Assembly (NCBI GenBank): GCA_036186865.1
Contig: AP025042.1
Location: 12,455,545 to 12,519,544, forward strand
Reading direction: 5' to 3'
Length of the DNA stretch: 64,000 bases
From: Eustoma russellianum
Taxonomy: Eukaryota > Streptophyta > Magnoliopsida > Gentianales > Gentianaceae
Positions 34,606-47,251 of the stretch are shown here, piece after piece (the stretch's first letter is position 1; each line of letters starts with the position of its first letter). The notes below the pieces were generated by a model. It was not told the DNA's origin. It saw nothing but the letters and a program-made list of their open reading frames with translations, and did no database searches. The translations under genes and the position numbers were made by a program.

Positions 34606-37113
34606 TGTTGGACCGTGCACCTGCAATGAACACCACTAGAGGGGGGGTGAATAGTGGTTAGCGGAAATTACACTACAACCCTTTGTTAAAATCCCCTTGA
34701 AAACAGAATCTGAGACCAACTCAGATTCAGAACCCGTTTTTCAAAAATTCACAAATAATTGTACACAACTCCAAAAATTATGAAACTTTCCAGAACTAAA
34801 CTTCAATGCGTTAACAAGACTCTATCCAAAAATCAGACAAAAATAAGATCGTTTGACCCTTCAAACAAATTAAAAGATTTAGATGGTCAATCTGGACAGA
34901 ATTGGACAGAATGTTGCTGATTTTGAAAATAGTGTTTCTCTTTGAATACTCAACCAAAAAGGTTGATCTTTATATCAAAACACTCCTTAGGATGTGTAGA
35001 TGAAGTTTCCAAAAGGCCCTGACCTCAAATAATTCTTGAAAAATACAGAATTTAACTTTTCTCAAAACTGGTCAGATTGCAGCCAGATTGGAGCAGTTAT
35101 CTTGCAAAGACTGAAAGACTAACTTTTACTTGCTCAAATCAAGTGATTCTTGTTGCAAATGAAAGCTAACAGTCTGAAGTATAACTCCACCAAAAATCAC
35201 GAATTTTGAAAATGTTTAGCTATTTTTTCAAATTGTGTGAAGTTGGGTGAAAACTGCAGTCAAAAACGGGCAGAAAACAGAAATAAAGAAACAAGAGAAG
35301 AACACCGAGGATTTATCCTGGTTCGGTCAATGTGACCTACTCCAGTCCCAAGGAACACCTTTCCTTGGATTTCACTATGATATGAACACCTTACAACAAG
35401 AGCCAAGCTTGATCCTTGGGTTATACATCAACCCTACTCAAGACTTGGATAATCACCTTCTAAGCAACACTTAGTTGCAATACCTCCAACACCTATTGAT
35501 GTAGCCTTATAAAGATGGCTAATCAATCTTACAAATGAAGCTCAAGAGGCTTGTAGCTCACCAAAATATTAAGAACAACTTTGCTACAACAAAATACAAC
35601 AACAAGAACAAGAAGATGAACATGAAAGCTATAGAATGCTTGTGAGCTTCAAGTGTGTTTCATCTTCTTCACCAATGCCTCTATTTATAGTGTGATTTGA
35701 GCCTTGAAGATAAGAATGCCAATGTGTCATCATCTTCATCATCAACTCCAAATGTCTTCTCATCATTGGTTGGCTTTGTACACTTGGCAAAATAAAACAC
35801 AATGATTGGTCCACCTTGGCACCTATGTTGGCCGAAATGTTCAACTAAAATATGACTTGGAATTATCTTGAAAATGTGAAGATAATAGCACCATAACAAC
35901 TCCTTTATCTTCTCATCTCTTTGGCACAAGAATAGACATGTGGACATTGAAATTTTCAATTCAAAAAATCTGCTCCAAGTCAAGATAGTAGCCGTTGGCT
36001 ACTTCACCCTTTTTTCAAAAATAATTTTGATTTTCTTTAATAAAATAAGAAAAGATAATACCATCAAATTATCCTCAACCTCAAGCAACATAATTGGACA
36101 TGTGAGAGCTCCATTTGACTTCAAAAATCTGCTGAAAATACCCAAGAAAAACAATATAGCCGTTGGCTATTTTTAGTAAACTCCAAGTTGGCAATTTTGC
36201 CAACTAGCTACTTTTTGGTTGGTCCACTTGTCTCCAACTCATAAAATGAAATCCACATCATTCCCAACTGTAAACTCACGTTTTTCAACATATATATATG
36301 TGTAGCAACTCAGATTTTTGAAGAAGAAATAAATAGATAACACTTGACAAGATTATGTCAACGTGTAACACCGAAATTCCCCAATATTTCTTCTTATGTG
36401 TCAATAACATTTCCACACCTTTGACACCTTTAATATCTCTGAATATTGATGATAAATGTTCTCTTATAACATATATAAGAGGGTCTTCGAGAAAAATTAG
36501 AATGTGACATCTCAAATCGTCACATATCCAGCTATAGTCAATAATATCATCGGTTGAGAGAATAAGATATAAGATCACCATATTATCTTCAAAATAATAA
36601 TAACACAGCTCCAGAATGAAGATAATAATATACTCAAGAGATTCATTGAGTGAAAATACCAAAAATACCCTTGGGGGTAAAATGACCAAAATACCCCTGG
36701 TGTGAGAAAACTCCAGAAATGTCCCGGATGGTCATAAATAATCATGATATCAACTTTGTCATGATAAATAGTATAAGAATGTGCTCTTGAAATATTTCCA
36801 CCATATCATGTTCCTACAAAACTCAAAATACCAATTTTGCCCTTTTTGGTAAGTTGTAGAAACTTCCAAGGCATGTTAGTCACAAGACAATAATAATCAC
36901 CAAAAACACATAATAAGCACATAATGAACATGTATAAATCATGTACAAATGAAAACAACCAATTCATCACATTTTAGAAAATTATTTCAAAAAAAAACTA
37001 AACATCAATATCATTTTTCTTCACTTATTCATCTTTTTCATTTATAACACCATATGTGACATGTAACACTTAAAATCATGACTTTGAAAATTATCCAAAC
37101 ATATTTTTCAACA
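34606..37113 (-). repeat. 5' LTR of the Sirevirus-like element
   Basis: 2508 bp with TG...CA ends, followed by the exact CGCGG target duplication. I count about 24 substitutions and no length change relative to the 3' LTR. Confidence 0.96.
35681..35690 (-). promoter_or_regulatory. TATA box in the 5' LTR
   Basis: Minus strand CTATAAATAG in the context GTCACACTATAAATAGAGGC-like sequence; the same box is at 27384-27393 in the 3' LTR. It is the best core-promoter candidate in the LTR and would place the RNA start roughly 30 bases further left. Confidence 0.6.
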
Positions 37114-37118
37114 CGCGG

Positions 37119-39901
37119 GTCTAACCGCATTATATGCATCTTTTAAAGTGAAAGCACCAGAAGGGGAAGGCCAAACAGGAATTGTATCAAATGTCGCAAT
37201 TGTCATGCATGTAGCGTTTATAGCACAAAGTCGCTTCCATCCGGGAGAATCATACAATCTTGGTTGGAAATCATTTCTATCGCCGTATCTTGCACGCATA
37301 TATCTGGCCCAGATGGAATCACTGCAGTGATATAGATGCCATAATTTACAAGAATATGCAGCCTGTATGGATGCCAAATCACGCACACCTATGCCGCCTT
37401 CATCTATAGGGTAACATAATTTTGTCCAAGTAGACCAATGATAATGATCTTGGCCCCAGAAAAATCTTGCGAAGCGAGACTCTAAAGATTTGATCACATT
37501 TTTTCGTAGTCTGGTTGCAGCCATCAAAAGTAATGGCAACAACGAGAGCACGGATTTAAGAAGGACGACTCGTCCTGCTATGCCCAGAAGTTTTGTTTGC
37601 CAACATGCTAAACGTTTGTCAACATGAGATAACAGATCTTGACAATGGGAGGTGTGTAATTCCCTTGTGTAAGTAAGGACCCAGGTATTTTAGTGATAGT
37701 AAAGATCGTCGCATAGGAAATTTTGTCAGGAAAAGACAATTGTACTTTTTTGAGAATTGATGGCTTGGCCTGAAGATAACTCATAGGATTGCAGAAAATT
37801 CCTAACATGGCGCAAGTTCCGTTTGTCAGCAGCAACAAAGAGTAGGAGGTCGTCAGCGTATGCCAAGTGAGATATTGTAATTGGAATGCAGACCAAAGGG
37901 AAAGGCTTGATGTATCCACTGCGTATATGAGTATGTAGGGCTCGTGTGTAAACTTCCGCCACAATAATAAATAGTAAAAGAGATAAAGGGTCTCCTTGTT
38001 TGACTCCCCTTGTTGGTTGACAAAATTCACTTGAAACACCATTGGTTAAGATGGAGAAATACGTGCTACTAAGGTGATTGTTGATGAATTTGATGAAAAA
38101 GGCTGAGAACCCAAAGTGTTCTAATACCAGATGCAGAAACTGCCAATTGACTCGATCGAAAGCTTTTGCAAGATCAACCTTTATTAGGAAATTTGATGAT
38201 CTTGCTGTGTGATCCAACCGATGTATCTTCTCATTAGCTAACATTACATGCTCAGTTATGCCTTTATCCTTTTGAAAACCTGCTTGTTCAAGAGATATAA
38301 ATTGGGGTAAGATTGTGCTGAGCCTTGTTGCTAATATGCGCGTCTAAATCTTGCTGAGGAACGTGCAGAGTGCTATGGGACGGTAGTCAGCAAAAGATGT
38401 TGGCGATGTTCTTTTTGGTAGCAGTATGATCATGGTGTGTGCAGCAGCTTTTGGTAAGGGAAATCCCAAAAAATAGTCTTGTACCGCTTTATAGACGTCA
38501 GAGTGAATGATATCCCAGCACAAACGGTAGAAACTTCCATTATTGCCATTTAGACTGGCTGCACTTTGTGGATCTAGTGCCCAGACTGCGTCTCGCACTT
38601 CCTCTTCTGATGGCATAGCAGTTAGGAATGCGTCGTCTGCTGATGATATAGATTTTGGAATCACCTCCAATAATGTAGAATCGATCTAGATTGATTGCGC
38701 TGTAAATAGATTTGAGTAGAATTGAATAGCAGCCTGTTGAATATCCGTTTTGAGTATCACACGTTGTGCCATCATCTCTGCGAACTTGATGAATATATTG
38801 TCTCCGGTGTCTGTCTTTGACAATAGCATGATAGTATGTTGTATTTGCATCACCCTCCTTGAGCCATTTTACATGCGCCTTTTGTTGCCAATAGTCTAGC
38901 TCCCTGGCACAGGCAGCCTGATATTTGGCTTGAGCAACGGTGTATGTCATGCGGTTGTCCTCTGTAGGAGAGGTATCAAAAGCCAATTCTGCACGTTGAA
39001 CTTGTGCTTGAGTGTATTCCACTTGATTGAAGATGTTTCCAAATATTTCTTTATTCCAAATTGTGAGATCCTTCTTGAGCAGCCGCAGCTTTTGACAGAA
39101 GCCTCTCATCCCTCATGTTGTTGGATATGACTCCCATTTATGTCTAGTATATGTAAGGAACTGAGGATGTGAGGAGCATGCCGTAAGGAAGCGAAATTGC
39201 TTAGTGACAACATGTGTTAATTGCTGGCATTGTATCAACAAAGGCAATGATCTGAGGTAACTCGTGGAAGATGCGTTAAATTAACCTGCGTATATATGTC
39301 ATAGAATGAAGAGCTGCAGAAAACTCAATCCAAACGTCGATGAACTTGTCCCAATCCTCGACCTCCCATCCATGTATATCTTGTTCCATGATGAGGCACC
39401 GTATGTAAGGATAAATGATCGACAACGCATTGAATTCATGCAAGATGATAAGGTTGGGCGAGAGCAACCTTTATGATCATCTAGAGAAAGGAAGGTATTG
39501 AAATCACCTGTAATAATCCATGGAGTAGTTATATCAGTGCCAAAAGAAGATAGCTCACTCCATAGCTGACGACGGTCCAAAATAGTATGGTGCCCATATA
39601 CACAGGAATGCCAATAGTCCATTTGAGAGGAGCACAGACGTAAGTGGAAATGAGTCACTTGATCATGACTCCTAGCTTCATGTAGGGTAACTTCATGAGT
39701 CTGCCAAAAACACCAAACTCTATCACTACACACTGAGAGGCCGGATGTAAAGCCATGCTGTATTTGAGTCCATTGTAATATTGTCACTTGATGCTGTGGT
39801 TCTATAATAACAAGGACATTTATTGAATATTGATGTAATAGTAGACGTAAGCAAATTAGCGAGGTGCGCATCCCTCTAATATTCCAAACTAACAAACGCA
39901 T
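37119..39901 (-). pseudogene. LINE-D ORF2, 5' part (endonuclease and RT)
   Basis: Starts at ATG 39901 with MRLLVWNIRGM. Endonuclease motifs ITGDFNTFLSLDDHKG (about 39490) and IEPQ are seen; its C-terminal part and the linker are in shifted frames. RT motifs: SAASLNGNNGSFY, KVDLAKAFDRVNW, GVKQGDPLSLLLF and the catalytic LAYADDLLLF (about 37838-37870). The thumb-side segment (DEGGIGVRDLASIQAAYSC, PRLYDSPGWKRLCAI) runs to the copia insertion at 37113. Stops occur near 39270, 38690, 38340 and 37610, with several frame changes. Confidence 0.9.
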
Positions 39902-39906
39902 TATAA

Positions 39907-41198
39907 TTATTGTGTGGATGAGTGTGAGGCCCGAATAGAGCTTCGGGTTGCAATTTGCCGTGGTGGATGCACAATCTGAGAAGCAATTTTACGATTTCGC
40001 TTTTTGACATGGACAATAAAAGCATCATTGTCAGTTGGTTGAGTTGGGTGAAGTATTTGTTGTAATAACACTTCATCTGCTACGGCCAGCAATGTGAGAT
40101 GAGTCAGACTTATAATGCTCAACTATAGCAGTGACTGTAGGAGGTTCCTGTTGAGATGTTGCTGGAATATCTATGTCAGTATCCGAATGGCTATGTATTA
40201 CTTCTTCTATTGTATCCGTCTGTACATTTGTATCATCACCCGCATTCCCCAGTAGCGATAGATTTTGTGTAGCAGGGATGAGAGGGGCCTCATCCGAAAC
40301 TGGGATGTGTGGAGTGTCTGAAGGTGGAGGGCGATTATCAGATCGTAAAATCTGAACTATATCAGTGGCAGCAGATTTATCCGAATTGACAGCGAGATTG
40401 GATGCAGATTCTGGTTGATCAATATGTGTCTTCTTTTTTTCCATACCTTCGTATTCTGAGATGGTTTTGGCGCGTCCATAGCAGCAGGAGGGCAATTGCC
40501 CGTTTTGTGTCCTAAGACACAACAAGTTGAACAAAATAGTGGCACATCCTCATAGATGACTTGCTGAAAGAATTCATGATTCTTACTCTGGATATGCAAC
40601 TTTGATGGCAATTCCTTGGAGACATCGATTTCTATGCAGACACGAGCCACTGACGGACGTAAGATTTTTTTTGTTGCAGCATCTAAACGGATTGGTGTTC
40701 CAACCATAGAGGCGATTGCAAAGAGTTCTGATTGATGAGGAAGGTAAACGGGCAATGCAGGCAAAGAGATCCATACAGGAACAATGGGAGCGTCAAACTT
40801 GGGATCAAAATCCTGTGTATATTTGGTGACGCGCATCGGATATCCAAGAATACTCCATGTTCTACGACAGAAGCATCGTGTGTAATCACGTTCTTGATCA
40901 AAGCAGATAAGAATGTGTGATTTGTTAATTAAACCTAGGTGCACCGGTCCTGTGAAACCAATCCGATCGAAAGCCTTTTTCATTGCATCCATAGAGGGAC
41001 GCCATGCCAAAAAGATCCAACGAGAGTGTGCTGGAATGGCGCAATCAAAGAATCCACTTCTGCGTCAGAGAAACGAATGGATGGAAAGCCATTGTATTTA
41101 GACAGTTGTTTAGGCTGTATTATTGGCAGAGAGTTGTCACGAAGGACATCGGCAAATGAGGGAGGAGCAAGGGTAACTATCGACGGTGGCAGAGCCAT
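39907..41198 (-). pseudogene. LINE-D ORF1, broken
   Basis: ATG 41198 starts MALPPSIVTLAPPSFADVLRD. The DUF4283-like domain begins (YNGFPSIRFSDAEVDSLIAPF), shifts frame near 41000 and continues from 41010 (FDRIGFTGPVHLGLI, RVTKYTQDFDPKFDAPIVP, VARVCIEIDVSKELP). The zinc knuckle CSTCCVLGHKTGNC is at about 40530-40490. The serine/threonine-rich tail runs through other frames to about 39907. Here the ORF1-ORF2 junction reads CAATAATTATAATG rather than CAATGA. Confidence 0.87.
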
Positions 41199-41242
41199 CG
41201 GAGAAAAAGATCCTTCCGAGATCGCCGAAGCGTAGGTTTTTC

Positions 41243-41248
<6 letters not shown>

Positions 41249-41290
<42 letters not shown>
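41249..41290. repeat. (TA)n microsatellite between LINE-D and LINE-E 5' ends
   Basis: About 40 bases of pure TA. The 5' ends of two LINEs of one family meet across it head to head, with about 50 bp to the LINE-D ORF1 start and fewer than 10 bp to the LINE-E ORF1 start. Confidence 0.92.
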
Positions 41291-41294
41291 CAAA

Positions 41295-42616
41295 GTGGCT
41301 TCCTCGCTCGTTGATGATCCTAGCGGCGGCAGCAAGACCTTTGCTGCTATCGTCACTGCACAGCATACTTCGCCTACTCTGATCTCGTCCAAGACAATTA
41401 CCAAATACAAGGGTCTTCCCATGATATCTTTTTCAGATGATGAGATTGATGCATTGGCTGCACCGTACCGATTTACACTCGTGGGTTCTTTTTGGTTCGG
41501 CCGACCACCATTAAAGATAATCCGTGATGTTTTTGAGCGAATAGGATTTAGATCGGATGTAAATATTACACTTCTTGATCAGTCTCATGTTCTTCTAAAT
41601 TTTGTCCATGAACCAGACTACCTGCGTTGCTTTTCTCAACGAACATGGATAATGGCGGGTTGTAGTATGAGAATTACAAAGTGGACTGTGGATTTTGATC
41701 CATCTAAGGATGCGACAATTGTTCCAATCTGGGTTGCTTTCCCAGGTTTACCTCTTATTTATCAACAAAAAGCAGCGCTTTTTGAAATTGCCCGTATAAT
41801 AGGACATCCGGTGAAACTAGATGTTGCGACGGCTGATTCACGTCGTCCCTCGGTAGCCAAAATATGCATTGAGTTAGATGTATCCATGGATCTGCCAAAG
41901 AAAATATTTTTACAAGGACAACACAAGATTATACAGCAGCAAATTATATATGAAGATCTACCGGATTTTCGTGTTGATTGTCGTAGATTAGGTCATGCTG
42001 CAGGTTCGTGTCCAGAACAGCTGCCGCTGCCACTAGTTTCTTTGAAGCCTCATAAACCTAAAACAAGGTGGACTCCAAAAGAGAATCCGCCAGCGAAAGA
42101 TCCTCCAGCTGAAACCATTACTTTGCTTACGCGGACCACTACACTGCATGCTGTTGAAAATTTGCATGCAGACACCGATCCAGATTCTCTCCCTATAACG
42201 GCACAAGCTTCAGAAATTCAGATTCATGAACAGCAGGACATTAATAGGTTGCAATTTGATGCAGAACAAACTATTTTATTAAGTAAGCAAATGGATGATC
42301 CTGACGAGTGCCAGTGCTCGGATTCTGATGTAGGACATCATAATTAGTTGACATTTGATGAAGGTAAGCGTTTCTGCAGGAGATGAACACAGCGTCAAAA
42401 CTTATTGGAAAGAGACTCCAAAATCGTATAGTGTCAATTGATGATGAAGGACTTTTACAGGCTCTTAACAGCCCAGTCCTGATGGATTTTGAGGGTTTCA
42501 TCCCAGTGGCACCACGACGAAGAAGACGAGCGTAGAAGGAGTTGCCCCCGGCCCCCATCTCAGTGGTGACAAGAAGAGCAGCGCGTGTCGGGTCTTCCAA
42601 AATGGACACACAATGA
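41295..42616 (+). pseudogene. LINE-E ORF1, nearly intact
   Basis: Open from GTG 41295 (sister copies suggest an original ATG) to TAG at 42345-42347. It has an N-terminal Ser/Gly-rich region, then the DUF4283-like domain (ITKYKGLPMISFSDDEIDAL, RITKWTVDFDP, VPIWVAFPGLP, SVAKICIELDVSMDLPKKIF). The knuckle reads FRVDCRRLGHAAGSC, with Arg in place of the first Cys. RWTPKENPP follows. A tail with RRRRRA and a second stop leads to the ATGA overlap: ORF1 TGA at 42614-42616, ORF2 ATG at 42613. Confidence 0.88.
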
Positions 42617-45600
42617 ATGCTCTAATTTGGAATGTGGGAGGGCTTCGGACCTCGATTGATAGGTTAATTTCGTTGCTGCATAAACATTAGGTGGAATTGT
42701 TAACAATTATTGAAACAAAGCAGCGAGAGATGAATCTTGATCATTAAAATCGTCTGAAATTAGGTTATGATGAAGGATTAACCACTTGTAGAGGTAATAT
42801 CTGGGTTTTTTGGAAATATTCTAGCTTTCATTTTCATACGATAGAACATGGTAGTCAAACATCATTATTGCGTTTAACTTTGCATCGACACATCAGCCTT
42901 TCAACTGGTCCGTAGTATATGGTAAACATACAATGGTAGAAAGGCGGCAATTATAGGATTCTTTATTGGACACCTTTCATCATATAACAGATCCATGGGT
43001 GGTTGGCGGGGATTTTAACACTTTCTTAACTTTGGATGAACATCTCGGTAGAACTACACCATCACTACGGTCCTTAGAGGATTTTAATGCCTGTATACAT
43101 GATTGCCAGCTGCAGCAGATTCCTGTTGTAGGTTCTCCATTTACTTGGGTAAGGGGTGAGGGACATGGGCGTGTTTTGTTTCGTTTGGATAGGATGTTAT
43201 GTAGTCTATCTTTTGCAGATTTATTCTCAAATATTGTGGTCCATCATTTACCAAGGGCGACATCGGATCACTCTCTCCTATTATTGACATGCAAACTCTT
43301 GCAACCACAGTCGGTGGTGCCATTCAGATATTTAAACGCATGGTTGTTACATGAAGACTTTCTCTCTTATGTAAGCTCTTAGTGGAAGACATATCCAATG
43401 GTAGGGGCATGCGTGGTTTATATAATAAGATGCGACCGCTGAAAATCGATCTCAGAAAATGGAATAAATGTGTCTTAGGAAATATCTTTAGCAACATAGA
43501 GGAGACTGAACGTAATTATGCTAGGAGGGAAGCAGCTTTTGATCAGTACCCCACTCAAGAAAATCACGTGGAGTATTCCTTAGCGCAAGCACAGCTTCAG
43601 CGAGCCGATAAAGCACAAGTCTCTTTTTGGATACAGAAGGCTCGTGTTCGCTGGATGGAAGATGGAGAAGCAAATACATCTTACTTTCATGCTATAGTCA
43701 AGGACAGGTTTCGGCGGCAACATATACGACAAATACTTGATTCAGTAGGATCTCGAATAGAGGATGCGGAGTCTCTAGGAAACGCAACGATAGATTTTTC
43801 CAGCAATTATTAACACATGATGATGTTGAAGATGTGGAACACTTTCTGCAGCCAGTTTCTTCGATGGTAACTTCTGCAGATAATGATCTGCTATTGTCCA
43901 TTCTGGATTTGGCAGAAGTAAAAGCAGCGGTATGGAATCTAAATCAAAATAGTGCAGCAGGCCCAGATGGTTATAATGGTCACTTTTTCAGAACATGTTG
44001 GGATATTATAAAAGTTGATGTCCTATGTGCAATTCAAGAATTCTTTATAGAAATTCCACCTCCACAGGTTATGTCTTCATCTCTCATCACATTGATCCCA
44101 AAAAAGCAAATCCAGTTGCATACGCAGATTATAGACCGATTTGTCTATCAAATTTTATAAGTAAGGTGGTCGCAAGGGTGATTGCAACTCGTTTGTCTTC
44201 ATTACTTCCGAAATTAATTTCAAAGAAGCAAATTGGTTTTTTAAAGGGTCATGACATAAGTGAGCATGTGCTAAATGGCAAATGAAATGGTACATCTGAT
44301 TGATAGAAAGATACGTGGCACAAATACATGGACAAAGCCTTTGACCGGGTTAATTGGGTATATCTCGAGACAATTCTTCGATGTTTTGGATTTCATAATC
44401 GATTCATTCGACTGCTGATGAATAATATGAGTTCATCCAAGCTATCAGTGATGGTGAATGGAGCATCATACGGCTTTTTCTCACCTACGAGAGGAGTAAA
44501 GCAAGGTGATCCTCTTTCACCTTTGCTTTTTATTTTGAGCTCCAAAGATTTTAGTAGAGGTCTAAATCACCTATTCCAGAATGGATCACTGCATGGTTTT
44601 GCTTCTGGAAGAGTTCCTGCTGTTTCTCACTTGGCTTATGCAGACGACTTGTTGATTTTTCTTAATGGATCAATTCAAAATTTAAAGACATTTCAAACTT
44701 TTTTGACATCATATCAGAAGGCATCAGGCCAATTAGTGAATTACATTAAAAGTCAGTTTGTCACCAGTTCTTACGTCTCTCCTCATGCCTTATCCATCAT
44801 GGGAGGTATCCTTGGTATGCAACCATCTACTCTACCTATCAAATATCTTGGCTCTTATCTATACAGAGGAATCAATCGTGCCCCTTACTGAACTTCTCTC
44901 ATACAACATTTTGATGCTAAGTTAACGGGTTGGGCTCGCCATCTACTTACCCCAGGAGGAAGGTTGACATTGCTTAAATCGGTGTTAGCATCAATTTCTT
45001 TACATATTATGGCTGCAGCGAGGTTTCCTAAAAGTGTATTGGCTGCAATTAGCAAGAAAATGGCTCATTTTCTTCGGGGTTCACGTTATCATTGGAGGTC
45101 TTGGAATTCTATTTGTTATCCAGAATTAAAGGGTGGACTGTGGATCTGAAGTCTACCTCTGCTGCAATAGGCATTTGATTGTAAATTATGGTACAGTTAC
45201 CATACCAAGAACACTGTTTGGTCTGCTTATATGAGAAGCCGTTATGGAATTAGATCTGAATACAGTCCAAGATTATATGATTCACCTGGGTGGAAACGGA
45301 TTTGCTCTATTCACTCAATTTGTTCAACTCTCGCGAGTGGAGTGGTGGATCCAATTTGGCTTTCATCTTCATCAGGTAATTTTACTGTTCGACAAGCATA
45401 TGAAGACATCTGCCTTTCTCTAGTGACATTGCTATCTCATAAATATATTTTGTGGAAACGATTGCCATTGTTTGCATGTATACTGCTCTAGCGTTTGTAT
45501 CATCGAGCGCTTCCAATGGAAGACAATCTTGCATAGTTTATAAGCATATGTCCAACTATCTGTCCATTCTGTAAGATGGCCTTAGCCACTACTGATCACA

Positions 45601-46454
45601 TTTTTCTTCGATGCTGTTTTGTCCAAGATGTATGGCTCAAATTCACATTGATATTAGACGGACCTATGCGATTTGAGGGTAATACTCGAATGCACTTGTT
45701 AAAACGGTGGCTATCCTCCACATCAAATTCAATTGCTTGCCATTTTCGAGTAGTTGCTCCCATTATGATCTGTTGGGCAATATGGAAGGTATATACCAAC
45801 AATGTCGTTGGCGAGGCAGATATACACCCTTCTAATATTTTTGGTATGGCGCATCGTCTGTGTTATGATTGGTCACACACATTATCAAAAACAAAGCTGG
45901 CAGAAAATATTCCACATGTCATCTCAAATGGTCTTACTCCTCAGTTGCGATCCAAGCCGGTGAGCATTTTAAAATGGGAATTTCCACCATCGGGTAAATT
46001 AAAACTTCATGTGGATGCCTCTGCGGGCCGATCTAGTGCTACAGTAGGGGCTATATTGCGAAACAGTGAAGGTCACATGATAGCTGCGATTTCGTTTTCA
46101 CTACCTCATCTACCTCCTCTACGAGCAAAAATACATGCAATCCTATTCAGCCTAATCTATTTTCGACAGTCTTATCGTGGCATACTAATAGAAACCGACT
46201 GTCAAAATGTAACACGCACATCAGATTAATTTCTTTCTTCACTTCTTGAATTTAGGTGTCTGCAGCAATTTCTACAACTCACTAGAAGCTATATTCGATA
46301 TATATCAAGATAGATGAACATGGTTGCACATCATTTAACACAGCATGCACGTTTACCTCCGTTGACAACACTCTATTTTTCTATGGAATCGCTACCTTTT
46401 GAGCCACGTGGATATTATAACACAGACTCCACAACACATGTCTTGCGATGCTAG
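42613..46454 (+). pseudogene. LINE-E ORF2, broken
   Basis: Starts MNALIWNVGGLRTS at 42613. Endonuclease: GGDFNTFLTLDEHLG (about 43005), FRLDRMLC and TSDHSLLLL. RT: SAAGPDGYNGHFF, QIGFLKGHDIS, DKAFDRVNWVYL, GVKQGDPLSPLLFIL and LAYADDLLIF (about 44634-44663, intact). zf-RVT-like: CPFCKMALATTDHIFLRC (about 45560-45615). RNase H: LHVDASAG, ETDCQ, and VAHHLTQHA near the end; the stop is TAG 46452-46454. Stops near 42688, 43382, 43811, 44889, 45147 and 46227 and several frame changes inactivate it. Confidence 0.92.
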
Positions 46455-46570
46455 TCAACAATTATATCGCTTGCTCCATCTCGTTGTTGCCTGTATCACA
46501 CTGATGCAAGCAACTTAGGTATGGTTTTCTCTTTCTGCAGCTTCCTGATATTCTGGCATTAAATCATCCT

Positions 46571-46804
46571 ATATGGTTGGCCCATTACACGAGTTGTTGC
46601 CCACAGCCTCTAGGCGATGGGCAACATGGATATGATTTTGTTTACATTACATGGCTTTCCTTACAACAATTATATTGATTCCTAATTTCTTTTCTGATTG
46701 TTTGGTGAGGACAAATTTATGGATATTTTTCCATCGGATACACTACCATTGAGCAGGGCGTTTCTAGTTTGTTGTTACCTTGGTTCATGCCTGACCAAGG
46801 TAAC
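46571..46804 (+). other. LINE-E 3' UTR: stem-loop module and a second hairpin
   Basis: The box ATATGGTTGGC (46571-46581) is followed by a stem pairing 46596-46603 (GTTGCCCA) with 46618-46625 (TGGGCAAC), eight perfect pairs plus an inner GCCT/AGGC stem, followed by ATGGATA. A second hairpin pairs 46774-46784 (GTTACCTTGGT) with 46794-46804 (ACCAAGGTAAC), eleven perfect pairs, followed by GCGGGTA. The spacing (178 bases) is close to that of the two LINE-D modules. Confidence 0.7.
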
Positions 46805-47184
46805 GCGGGTAAGTGGTTAATCTTCTTAGCCTGTTTCTACATGGGTTTTGCTATATATTTCTCACTAATTCATTTGTATAAATTTTGTGAGCACCACAAT
46901 TCTGGGACATACAACACCACTGAGACAGCGGAGAGGCATGATGGGGTTTTTAAAGTTCATTTGCAATTCCAACAGCACCATAAGGGAAACACATTCGCTT
47001 CTAGGGACAGAAATTCTGGATATCTTTCTGCCCTGCTTGATTTTGGTTATCATTCTCTAGTATTTTCGATTCAACCATTATTATTGTCCTTTGTATTTCA
47101 TTTCCTTTATGTTTTACGGATGTTGTTTTGCTTACTTTGGGAGAGTCTCCCTCCGTAGATAGGATTTCGTATGTAACCACAGTA

Positions 47185-47240
47185 TTCCTCCGCCATAAGT
47201 GAAGGCAATATTAATAAAATCGATCGGGCAATCTCCTTCC
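47185..47240 (+). promoter_or_regulatory. LINE-E conserved 3' block and poly(A) signal
   Basis: TTCCTCCGCCATAAGTGAAG at 47185-47204 and AATAAA at 47213-47218. No A-run follows, unlike copies A to C; LINE-F sequence starts within about 20-30 bases. The exact end is therefore uncertain. Confidence 0.75.
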
Positions 47241-47251
47241 CATTGCCAGCG

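Larger units (their letters stand above)
26310..37113 (-). mobile_element. Sirevirus-like Ty1/copia element, structurally complete, coding region broken
   Basis: A 10.8-kb element with two 2508-bp LTRs (TGTTGG...CAACA), perfect 5-bp TSD, a PBS complementary to initiator tRNA-Met and a PPT. Gag-pol order is Gag, protease, integrase, RT, RNase H, as in copia. I count about 24 differences between the LTRs (around 99 percent identity), so it is the youngest insertion here. Long LTRs, a Gag with a coiled coil after the zinc knuckle, YVDDIIFGSTN in RT and several PPT-like motifs before the 3' LTR suggest the Sirevirus/Maximus lineage (inference). Three in-frame stops and one frameshift mean it cannot make full-length protein. 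Confidence 0.96.
24671..41248 (-). mobile_element. LINE-D: near full-length L1-type LINE split by a copia element
   Basis: Minus-strand LINE of about 5.77 kb after removal of the nested copia element (26310-37113): short 5' UTR, ORF1 (from 41198), ORF2 (from 39901), 3' UTR with two hairpin modules, 3' block and AATAAA. Both ends lie in (TA)n. Its ORFs are broken, though the RT active-site motif YADD is intact. It is head to head with LINE-E. Confidence 0.94.
41287..47240 (+). mobile_element. LINE-E: near full-length L1-type LINE
   Basis: About 5.95 kb with ORF1, ORF2, 3' UTR hairpins, the 3' block and AATAAA. The 5' UTR is almost absent. It has no recognisable A-tail: the LINE-F 5' region follows AATAAAATCGATCGGGCA directly. 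ORF1 is the best preserved in the window (350 codons open). ORF2 has stops and frameshifts but an intact YADD. Confidence 0.94.

Noticed and set aside
26310..37113. Envelope-like ORF in the Sirevirus-like element
   Set aside because: Some Sireviruses carry an extra ORF after pol, but 28831-29093 is too short and has no open frame.
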